Below, piece after piece: positions 1 to 8,500 of a stretch of DNA of 40,185 nucleotides. This DNA is from JAWXCB01 sp034440455 (GTDB taxonomy: Bacteria; Bacteroidota; Bacteroidia; Chitinophagales; CAIOSU01), in NCBI GenBank assembly GCA_034440455.1, contig JAWXCB010000030.1, positions 1-40,185 on the forward strand, read 5' to 3'. The position numbers and the translations under genes are program-made. Under the pieces are notes generated by a model that saw only the letters and a list, made by a program, of their open reading frames with translations, did no database searches and was not told the origin of the DNA. The stretch's first letter is position 1; the number at the start of each line of letters is the position of its first letter.

Positions 1-1128
1 CTCTTTCAGATACTTTCCTGCGCGCTTCATCGCATCATGCGGGTAGTCGCGCTCGCCCATGAACACATCCGTGAGCGCTTCGCACAAGGGCTGTCCGTAG
101 CGGTGAAAGAGCGGCTTGCGAATCCATGTTTTGTCATAGAAGATATCAGCAAGAAAACGCCCGAGCTTCAATTGCGGAAGCAGGCTCTCTTTCAATTTAT
201 TGGAATAAAGTTCATCCAGCTTATGCGGGTAGGGGAGCGATGCGATGATTGCTTCTGCTGCAATCCTGCCGCTCAGCGCGGAATTGGAAATCCCTTCGGC
301 AGTAACAGGGTCGGCAAAGCCCGCGGCATCACCCGTGAGCAGCACTCCACTTTTGGAAAAGCCATCCTTGCGTGGCGACAAGGGAATTTGATAGCCGTGC
401 TTTTCTTCGTGTATAATCTCCGTTACGCCAAGCGTAGTAAGATATTTTCTGTAATACTCATGCAGGTTCACCTTGCCGCGCTTCGCAGAAGCCACCCCGA
501 TAGATAAATGTTTCTTCTTAGGGAAATTCCACGCGTAGCCATAAGGAATCGCATCAATATCAAAGCGCACGGTTTGCGAAAGCTTTTCAAAATCATGTTC
601 GGGAACCGTCAGTTCATATTCCAGCGCGGGTATTAAATGACGCTCGTCTTTCCACCCGCACATCTTCGCAACGGGGCTTAATGCGCCATCAGCGGCAATG
701 ACATAGCGCGCTTCCAGAGCTTCATCAGTGGCGGTGTGCAGCGTAATCTTTCCGTTGCAGTCAATCGCTTTCACTTCTGTTTCATCCAGCACAATTGCAC
801 CCTGTGCTTCAGCGGCTTTCAATAAAAAGTGGTCGAGGCTGTCGCGCATCACCATCGAGATAATCGGGCGATTGCGCTTCACTTTGAAATGCAGTTGCTC
901 AATCGGGAAAACCAAATCGCTGGCGTAAAATTCTTTTTCAACGATGGGAGAAATATCCACAGGAAAGAGCTTTCGAGCGCGGTAAGTCACGCCTCCACCG
1001 CAGGTTTTATAGCGCGGCAGTTTTTCTCGCTCTACCACTGCCGTGCTGATGCCGTTCTGTGCAAGATGATATGCGGCAACACTTCCGGCAGGTCCGCTGC
1101 CCACGACAATAACGTCAAACTTTTTCAC
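1..1128 (-). CDS. Geranylgeranyl reductase family FAD-dependent oxidoreductase (3' end outside window)
   Basis: A flavoprotein of the geranylgeranyl reductase / FixC-like superfamily, which reduces prenyl chains or related substrates using FAD. I start it at a GTG (1128), giving MKKFDVIVVGSGPAGS with the Rossmann GxGxxG at residues 10-15. The family motif RYKTCGGGV follows, and the second FAD motif GDAAGFADPVTAEGI lies in the C-terminal half. All 376 codons to the window edge are open, close to full family length, so only the last residues are missing. The start overlaps the end of ogt by 14 bp, which suggests co-transcription. The substrate is unknown. Reduction of an isoprenoid is plausible because a UbiA prenyltransferase lies 16 kb away, but no direct link is visible. 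Confidence 0.85.
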   Translation of the reverse strand, partial: MKKFDVIVVGSGPAGSVAAYHLAQNGISTAVVEREKLPRYKTCGGGVTYRARKLFPVDISPIVEKEFYASDLVFPIEQLHFKVKRNRPIISMVMRDSLDHFLLKAAEAQGAIVLDETEVKAIDCNGKITLHTATDEALEARYVIAADGALSPVAKMCGWKDERHLIPALEYELTVPEHDFEKLSQTVRFDIDAIPYGYAWNFPKKKHLSIGVASAKRGKVNLHEYYRKYLTTLGVTEIIHEEKHGYQIPLSPRKDGFSKSGVLLTGDAAGFADPVTAEGISNSALSGRIAAEAIIASLPYPHKLDELYSNKLKESLLPQLKLGRFLADIFYDKTWIRKPLFHRYGQPLCEALTDVFMGERDYPHDAMKRAGKYLKE

Positions 1129-1642
1129 TTGTTAAAACTTCATTCGTGAATTCAAAAAGCTGTGGTTGTTCTTTTTTTATTTCAAAATCAAGCAACCATT
1201 TTTTGCGCCATAATCCTCCGGCATATCCCGTTAGTTTTCCGTTTGCGCCAATCACGCGGTGGCAGGGAATGAGAATAGGCAACTTGTTTGCGCCATTTGC
1301 CCCACCTACTGCGCGCATCAGGTTTCTATCACCCGCTGCAATGGAAAGGTCGAGATAGGAAACCGTTTTCCCGAAAGGAATTTCATACACCTGTTGCCAG
1401 ATGCGTTTCTGAAAATCTGTCCCTTCTAATTTATAGGGAATGGAGAACGCAGTTCTTTTCCCGCTGAAATATTCTTCTAACTGCTGCGCAAAATCTTTCA
1501 TGACTTCAGAAGCATCATTATTATCTTCGCCTTCTGGCGTATCTTGAAAATTCAACGCAGTAATCGCTTCATTATATCCTGAAATCTTCAGGATGCCGAT
1601 AGGGGAGTTGACGAAAAGATGGCGAATGGAGGAAGAGTGCAT
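1115..1642 (-). CDS. ogt: Methylated-DNA--protein-cysteine S-methyltransferase
   Basis: A suicide DNA-repair protein that transfers the alkyl group from O6-alkylguanine (and O4-alkylthymine) to its own cysteine. It has 175 residues, the usual size for Ogt without an Ada N-terminal domain. The acceptor motif PCHRV is present with Cys127, preceded by the helix-turn-helix recognition region (FQKRIWQQVYEIPFGKTVSY) and the RAVGGANGANK loop, and followed by the conserved GYAGGLWRKKWLL. The ATG start at 1642 gives the expected short N-terminal domain. The stop lies inside the downstream flavoprotein gene, so the two probably form one transcript. Confidence 0.95.
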   Translation of the reverse strand: MHSSSIRHLFVNSPIGILKISGYNEAITALNFQDTPEGEDNNDASEVMKDFAQQLEEYFSGKRTAFSIPYKLEGTDFQKRIWQQVYEIPFGKTVSYLDLSIAAGDRNLMRAVGGANGANKLPILIPCHRVIGANGKLTGYAGGLWRKKWLLDFEIKKEQPQLFEFTNEVLTSEKV

Positions 1643-1792
1643 AGTTGTGCAGGGCGAATTTAAGAAATGCGCAACGCACGATGTAATTGAAGAAGACTCA
1701 AATTATAAGGTTAAACGACTTTTATTTATTCATACTTCTATGTCGTGACAGGATTTACAGAACGGAGGAGTATAAGTTTTAACGGCTCCAAC

Positions 1793-2209
1793 CTATCGTG
1801 GTCCTCTTCCCCTGTGGTAAGAACTCTTCACACTTTTCCGCGAGGACATCGCTTCTTTCACCTTTTCGTTTTCCTGATGCAGGGCAACCTCTTCCTTGTG
1901 GTGAAATATGTTTTCAGCCTGACGGGCTTCGAATGATGTTACCGGAGAGGTCATCCCCTGTTCAGGCATAAAATGCAACTCTGAATCGGGAGTGAGTGAT
2001 TTGGGAAGTGCTGTTTTCTTAACAATGACTTTCGCTTTAACAGGTTTCATTGTCTTAGCCTTAACCACATTTGTTGCCTTCTTCTTTACAACGCTCTTTA
2101 CTTTCTTCACCGCAACACTTGTTGCTTTCTTCTTTGCAGCGCTCTTAGCCTTCTTCGCCACACCCTTTACGACTTTTGTTTTCTTTTTAGCTGCCCTTTT
2201 CTTTTTCAT
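1793..2209 (-). CDS. Histone H1-like Lys/Ala-rich basic protein
   Basis: A 138-residue protein whose first 65 residues are nearly all Lys, Ala and Val in short irregular repeats (KKKAT, VKKVKSVVKKK), like the C-terminal tails of eukaryotic H1 and of bacterial H1-like DNA-binding proteins. The second half is of normal composition, with a Glu/His-rich stretch and an Arg/Ser-rich basic end (YHRGRGPR). The likely role is non-specific DNA binding or nucleoid compaction, inferred from composition alone. It starts at ATG 2209 and stands alone, with about 150 bp of non-coding DNA before ogt and 136 bp on the other side. It could also be a ribosome- or RNA-associated basic protein. Confidence 0.7.
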   Translation of the reverse strand: MKKKRAAKKKTKVVKGVAKKAKSAAKKKATSVAVKKVKSVVKKKATNVVKAKTMKPVKAKVIVKKTALPKSLTPDSELHFMPEQGMTSPVTSFEARQAENIFHHKEEVALHQENEKVKEAMSSRKSVKSSYHRGRGPR

Positions 2210-2345
2210 TTTGCCTTAGTTTTTACGTGATTGATAATCAGCATTATAGAATTCTGAAATGCGAATTACATCATTCACGCCCGCTTCTTTGATGATTTAC
2301 GTCATCTCGTTTTTTATCCAATCAATAACTTGCTGAATTGCTCTA

Positions 2346-3002
2346 TCACATGTCAAGTATCAGGAGTTCTTCCGCGATGATGGTTTCCCCGTCAACCACT
2401 ATATCTCCTACATTCACCCGCAGCTTTACGTTTGCCGGCATGATGAGCGTCACCTGGCTTCCGAGCCTGATTAGTCCGATAATATCTCCTTGCTGCATGG
2501 TTTGCTCTATCTCCGTGTAGTCAACAATCTTGCGTGCGAACCGCCCCGCTATTTGTATCACCTTGAAGCGCGTGCCGTGTTCGGTTTCAAAGAGCAGTTG
2601 GTTGTTTTCATTTCCGAAGCGAACGCCATACTCGTTCACCTTGTGCGTTGCGTTGTCAAACGTGCCGACTAAGTAGCTCTTTTGCAATAGCTTGCAATTG
2701 ATAGGCGCCCGCTGATAATGCACATTGGAAAGCCGCATCACGATGCTCACGATGTAACCGCTGTCGCCCATCGAGCCGGTGAAAGCAGCAACGGCAGACC
2801 GAAGGTTTTTCTCTATAATTGTCGTATCACCCCTTCACGTTTGAATGCCCGCTATGGTTCCGTTTGCAGGACTAACAAATACGTTATCAAGATGCGGGAT
2901 GCGCCTCTCAGGCATGCGCAAAAACCAAAAGCGATAAATAAGCAGCAATGCTGCCGTCAGCACCGCCACTGCAATGATTGCGCGACTGATGCTTTTATTC
3001 AT
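2346..3002 (-). pseudogene. psd: Phosphatidylserine decarboxylase-like gene interrupted by an in-frame TGA
   Basis: Psd makes phosphatidylethanolamine from phosphatidylserine using a pyruvoyl group formed from a Ser in an LGS(T) motif. Reading from ATG 3002 there is a membrane anchor, then VFVSPANGTIAGIQT, then TGA at 2835-2837. The same frame continues without a break (RGDTTIIEKN...) into VSIVMRLSNVHYQRAPIN, KVIQIAGRFARKIV and the LGSQVTLIMP processing site, ending at 2346. Ignoring the TGA, the product is about 218 residues, normal for the short Psd type. Because both parts share one frame and each side is well conserved, a single nonsense change (for example TGG to TGA) or a sequencing error explains it. 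An ATG at 2771 lies inside the conserved core, so the distal part is unlikely to be a separate functional gene. Confidence 0.75.
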
Positions 3003-3065
3003 TCTTGAAATCTTATGAAAATGTACAAGAGAGCAAATATCAGGGATAATCAACAAAGCAAATCA

Positions 3066-5372
3066 TCAAATCTTCACATACCGCACCGTAATCCACACAT
3101 CTGTATTTCTGCCTTTGTCATCCGTGCAGGAGATTTTGATTTTGCCTTCATCGGGCGTAAAGAAAATCTTTTCTTTGGCAGTGGCGCTTTGCAGGAATTT
3201 GTTGTTGATGTACCAATGCACTTTGCTCACGTCATTCGTTACATCGCAACTCAGTTGAATCGGCTCAGGGCTGTTTTTATCAATGAGATATTCCAGCCGA
3301 TTTACAGGTGAAGTGATTTGCGGCTTGCCTTCCTCAAACACTTTATCACAATCGGGATTGTGCACTGGTATGCGGGTGTAAGCGATTTTATTTTGCTCAA
3401 AAAACGTCTGCATTTCGGGCGGCACAACTTTATAGAGCTTCTTTTTATAGCCCGCATCAGGTTGACAGTTGCTGCAATAGGAAATGCTTTCATCAGCGCT
3501 CACCGCTACTTCGCGCATGTTGTCGCACGGTTGATTAGTTGAAACGAGCGGAATGAAATAATCCATCACTGTACTGGTGCAAAAATCATTAGGTGTTTTT
3601 CCCGTTTCAGAACACACAAGACGCATTCCGCATTCGAAGGGCATATCGCGCAAATCGTTGGAAGAATTTTGGTCAATCGTGTTGAAAATGCGGAAGAGCA
3701 GCGGAGTGGCAGTGTGTGCTCCATTCAACTCAGGCGAGCCGATGCCGGAGAAGTTGCCCACCCACACGCCAACAGTATATTTACTGTTGTAACCAATGCT
3801 CCACGCATCGCGTCTGCCATAGGAAGTGCCTGTCTTCCACGCAATGCGCGGCACGTTTCTGCCCGCTTCCCATGCAGAAGGCATGTCGGGTCGCTGAATT
3901 TTTGAGAGCATTTCTGTGACCATGAATGCAGCAGACGCACTCAACACGGGCTTCGATTCATGCAGCGTATCGCCTTGCAGAAAAAGCGGACGATGATAGT
4001 CGCCTTCGTTTGCAAGCATGGAAAACAGCGCGGTCATTTCTTCGAGCTTCACACCGCATCCGCCAAGAATCAACGACAAGCCAAGTTTCGCTTTATCTTT
4101 TTTGATTTGATTGAAATTACATTCCTCCAGTTTGGCAATCATCTTTTCCTCCCCAAGTTCATTGAGCATCTTTACGGCAGGCACATTCAGCGAATTCATC
4201 AGCGCATATTCCACCGTTACGTAGCCGTTGAATTTCTCATCATAATTCTCCGGGCGATAGCCAGCAATATCCAACTCCACATCGGTGATAACACTTTTGG
4301 GAGTAATCAAACCTTCATCAATACAAATAGCATAGAGCAAGGGTTTCAACGCGCTGCCGGGTTGACGCACGGCTCGCACTCCATCCACTTGCCCGCCATC
4401 TTCTTTATTAAAAAAATCCGCAGAGCCGATATAAGCGACAGCTTTATGCGTTTTATTTTCTATCACGAGTACCGATGCGTTTTTGATGCCAAGCGCGTAA
4501 ATGCTTTTTACATAATCGCCCGCCAATCGCTCCACGCTGCTTTGCACCTTCATGTCGAGTGTTGTTTTCACGATGTCATTGCGCGCTTCTGTTTTCATGC
4601 GCTGCGCAAAATGTGGGGCAAATCTGGGAACAGGATAGCGTTCCACTTTGAACGGTTCATTCAGCGCATCGGCAATTTCCTGTTCAGGAAAAAGTTTGTC
4701 TTTGCGAAATCGTGCAAGCCATTTGTTTCTTTCCTGCACAATTAAATCATTGTTCAAACCAGGCTTCAGCGAAGAAGGACGATTCGGCACAATGGACAAT
4801 GCAGTCGCTTCTGCAAGCGAAAGAAAATCAGGTTCTTTTTTCAAATAGAGGATCGAAGCGGATTTGATGCCTTCGATGTTGCTGCCAAAAGGCACAAGGT
4901 TGAAATACAATTCGAGGATTTCATTTTTGGTAAACATCCACTCCAATTGCAATGCGCGAAACATCTCTACTACCTTGTTCAGATACGTGCGGTCTTTCGG
5001 TTGCAGCATTCTTGCTACCTGCATCGTGATAGTGGATGCGCCTGATGTGCGTTTTTGCCGAATCGTGTTCATCACCATAGCGCGCGCCATCGCAATCGGG
5101 TTAATGCCGAAGTGATAGTAGAAGTATTTATCCTCTTTGTAAATCAAGGTCTTTTTCAGCAGCGGAGAAATTTCGGAAGGTTCTGACTTCATGCGCCACT
5201 TGTCATCATCGGTGAGAAAGGCGTGAATGACATTGCCGTCTTTATCTTCGATGATAGTGGAATACGGGATGTTGATTTCAAGCGGAAAGCAAAGGTGCAG
5301 AACAACTAAAGAAGGCAGCGCGATAAAAATGAACAATACGATTGAAAGAAGAAGTTTTCTGAGAGGTAGCAT
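3066..5372 (-). CDS. pbpC: Penicillin-binding protein 1C (bifunctional glycosyltransferase/transpeptidase)
   Basis: A class A PBP that polymerises and cross-links peptidoglycan in the periplasm. I choose ATG 5372 (MLPLRKLLLS..., an immediate signal anchor); a TTG 60 bases upstream would add 20 uncharged-to-basic residues. Numbering from that longer form: GT51 motif EDKYFYYHFG with Glu100, then SGASTITMQ; transpeptidase SALK (Ser360, Lys363), SLN (414-416) and KTGT (533-536). The C-terminal part, with several Cys and a beta-rich end, matches the BiPBP_C domain typical of PBP1C. It is divergent from the alpha-2-macroglobulin gene at 5517, a pairing known from many bacteria (pbpC-yfhM), which suggests a joint role at damaged envelope sites. 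Confidence 0.95.
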   Translation of the reverse strand: MLPLRKLLLSIVLFIFIALPSLVVLHLCFPLEINIPYSTIIEDKDGNVIHAFLTDDDKWRMKSEPSEISPLLKKTLIYKEDKYFYYHFGINPIAMARAMVMNTIRQKRTSGASTITMQVARMLQPKDRTYLNKVVEMFRALQLEWMFTKNEILELYFNLVPFGSNIEGIKSASILYLKKEPDFLSLAEATALSIVPNRPSSLKPGLNNDLIVQERNKWLARFRKDKLFPEQEIADALNEPFKVERYPVPRFAPHFAQRMKTEARNDIVKTTLDMKVQSSVERLAGDYVKSIYALGIKNASVLVIENKTHKAVAYIGSADFFNKEDGGQVDGVRAVRQPGSALKPLLYAICIDEGLITPKSVITDVELDIAGYRPENYDEKFNGYVTVEYALMNSLNVPAVKMLNELGEEKMIAKLEECNFNQIKKDKAKLGLSLILGGCGVKLEEMTALFSMLANEGDYHRPLFLQGDTLHESKPVLSASAAFMVTEMLSKIQRPDMPSAWEAGRNVPRIAWKTGTSYGRRDAWSIGYNSKYTVGVWVGNFSGIGSPELNGAHTATPLLFRIFNTIDQNSSNDLRDMPFECGMRLVCSETGKTPNDFCTSTVMDYFIPLVSTNQPCDNMREVAVSADESISYCSNCQPDAGYKKKLYKVVPPEMQTFFEQNKIAYTRIPVHNPDCDKVFEEGKPQITSPVNRLEYLIDKNSPEPIQLSCDVTNDVSKVHWYINNKFLQSATAKEKIFFTPDEGKIKISCTDDKGRNTDVWITVRYVKI

Positions 5373-5516
5373 AGTTCGTGTTTGAAAAATAAACGAAAAT
5401 GCAGTGCGCACATTTTTATTTTTACCTTTCAAATAGATGATTTAACAAAATTTTATCCCCGTCATTTGAAATAACTGATTCCCTTTTGTCGTCATTTGTG
5501 AAACAAACAACTTCTT

Positions 5517-8500
5517 ATGCGTAACTCCATCTTTCTTCTCCTCGCTGCTACTGCTTTGCTTTCAGCATGCAAAAACAAAAGCCAACTCACGCTTTCCGAA
5601 ACAAGTTTCAAAGAGGAAGTGAGCCTGCTTGAAAATCTCTCGTTCACTTTTAACAAAGACCTCGCGCCTGATTCGCTGCTGTATCAATGGGATGCTACGC
5701 AGTACATCAAATTCGAGCCGCCTATTCCCGGCAAGTTCTCGTGGACGAATGCGAGCGTGCTTACGTTTTCGCCAGAGTCTCCTTTGATACCCGCCACAAG
5801 CTACAAAGCGACTTTCACGGACGATCTCACAAAGTATGCGAAACAATTTTCTGCGAAGGATTTGAAGGAAGTGCTGTTCAAAACGCCTGACACCAAACTC
5901 GAATCTGCGCTTGCACGTTGGGCGATGAACGAGCAAGACCCCCTGAAAACAAGCGCATACATTGACCTCTACTTTAATTACCGCATCAATCCCGCGAAGT
6001 TGAATGAAGCGCTCGCTATCGAAGAAGGCGGAACGAAATACGCCTTCACGCTCATCACTTCCTCCTCCGAAAGCAAACTCACTGCAAGCGTAACAGGGCT
6101 GAAAGTGGAAGACCGCGATTATGCATTCACCGTAAAAATCGCTCCGGGCATTTTGCCCGAAAGAGGCGTGAACGCAACGAAAGACCGCATCGAAGCAAGT
6201 GTTGAGCTGCCTTCCGCGTTGGCTTTGTTCATTAATAATATTGAATCGGAGCATGATGGCGCTGAAGGACACATTCGCCTGTTCACCAGCCAGCAGCCCG
6301 ACACGAGCAAGTTGCTTTCGTTCTTGTCTATTGAGCCGAAGGTGAAATTCAAAACGGAATTTACAGGTGACGGATTGATGATTACTTCCGAAGAATTTCA
6401 ACTGACGCAAGCATACACGATTGTGGTGAAGCAAGGGTTCAAAGGGAAATTAGGCGGCTCGTTGCGTGATGAATATAACACGCAGGTTTCATTCGGGCAA
6501 TTGCAACCTTCCATCAGCTTCGCAAGCCGGAAAGCGATTTACCTGTCGAGAGAGGGAAATAAAAATGTGCAAATCAAAATCGTGGGCGTGCTAAAGGTGA
6601 ACGTGACGATTTCAAAAATTTATGAAAACAACCTGATTGCATCGCGCAACGGTTATCGCGGACGGAATTATTACTATGATGAAGAATATGGCCATGAATA
6701 TGAGTACGATGGCTATAATTATGCGGACTATTCAATGGGTGATGTGATTTATGAAAGCGAGATTGAGACAAAGTATCTCGCGAAAAAAGGCAGCGCGTCA
6801 TTGTTCAATTTCAATTTCGAAGACAAGCTGCCTGAGTTCAAAGGCATTTACTACATCACGATTCGCTCGAAAGACCAATACTGGTTGAGCGAAGGGCGGT
6901 TTGTTTCCCTCTCTGACATCGGATTAATTGCAAAGGAAGGCAGCGACAAAGTGAGCGTGTTTGTGAATTCATTGAAGTCTGCTGAATCTCTCGGCAATGT
7001 GAGCGTTTCGCTGTATGGAAATAACAATCAGTTGGTTTCTACTGCGGTCACAAACCCTGATGGTTATGCAGAATTGCCGCTGAAGAAAAATGAGTTCTCC
7101 GGTTTCAAACCCGCGCTTATAACCGCGCGCAACGGCAGCGATTTCAATTACATGCTCTTTAATAATACGCACGTTGAAACATCGCGCTTTGAAGTGGGTG
7201 GGAAAAATTCCAATGTCACAGGTTTAGATGCATTCGTGTATCTCGAACGCGATATTTATCGTCCGGGGGAGAAAATCAATATGTCTGTGGTGGTGCGCGA
7301 CAGAAAGTGGAATGTGCCCGCTGAAGTTCCACTAAAAATAAAGCTGCTGCAACCAAATGGCAAAGAGTTGAAAGTGATTCGCAAGAATGTGAACGAGCAA
7401 GGCTCGCTTGAATCAGCTTTTGAATTATCACCTGCGGCAATTACGGGCAGTTATCATTTTGAAATTTATACGGCAAACGACATCCTGCTCACCACGAAGA
7501 ATGTGCTGGTGGAAGAATTTATGCCCGACCGCATCAAGGTGACGGCTGACATGAACAAAGAGTTTTACAAGCCGGGCGACACTGCTGTTTTGAACATCAA
7601 CGTGATGAATTATTTCGGACCGCCCGCTGCCGACCGAAACTATGAAGTGGAGCAACAATTAAAAGTGAAAAATTTTTATTCCAAAAAATATCCGCGTTAT
7701 AACTACTGGATTTCAAACCGCAATGAGATGTTTCAGCGTGCGCTTCGGCAAGGCGCTACTGACAGTGAAGGCAACGTGAAAGAAGAATTTGCTATTGACG
7801 CGGGGTATGACAACATGGGCTTGCTGCAAACAGATTTCTTCATCACCGTGTTTGATGAGAACGGACGACCTGTGAGCAAAAAACTTTCTGCCGACATTGT
7901 AACGCAAGATGTGTTCTATGGCATCGGCTACACGGGATATTATTATCATGCAACAAAGAATACAATTAAGTATCCGCTGATTGCGCTTGATAAAAATGGC
8001 AACGTGCAAAACAATGTGCAGGCGAAAGTGGTGGTGATTAAACATGAATACCACACCGTGTTGAGCCGTTATGGAAATTATTACCGCTATGATTCGCAGC
8101 GCGAAGACAAGGTGGTAGTTGATAAAGTTGTCGTGTTGAATGGCGAAACATCTTCCTTCAGTTTCACTCCCGCCACATCTGGCAATTATGAAATCCGCGT
8201 GATGAAGCCAGGCGCATCATCTTATTATGTTGCCGATGAATTTTATTGTTACGGATGGGGTGACATCACCAACACTTCGTTTGAAGTAAATAATGAAGGC
8301 AACATTGATATTGATTTGGATAAAGAAAAATACGCTATCGGTGAAACAGCAAAGTTGTTGTTCAAAGCGCCTTTCAACGGAAAAATGCTTGTGACTGTAG
8401 AGTCAGATAAAGTGCTGGAGCATTTCTGGCTGCAAACTGACAAGCGCAGCGCAACTGCATCCGTGAGTTTGAAAGCTGACTACCTGCCAAACGTGTATGT

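Noticed and set aside
2835..2837. Selenocysteine or TGA reassigned to Trp in psd
   Set aside because: TGA is used as the ordinary stop of many intact genes here, and no SECIS-like hairpin is evident after the codon. A nonsense change or error is simpler.
5465..5498. Bacteroidota-type promoter (TTTG ... TAnnTTTG) before the macroglobulin gene
   Set aside because: TTTG occurs at both places, about 22 bp before a CATTTG element, but the TA of the -7 box is absent, so I do not call it.
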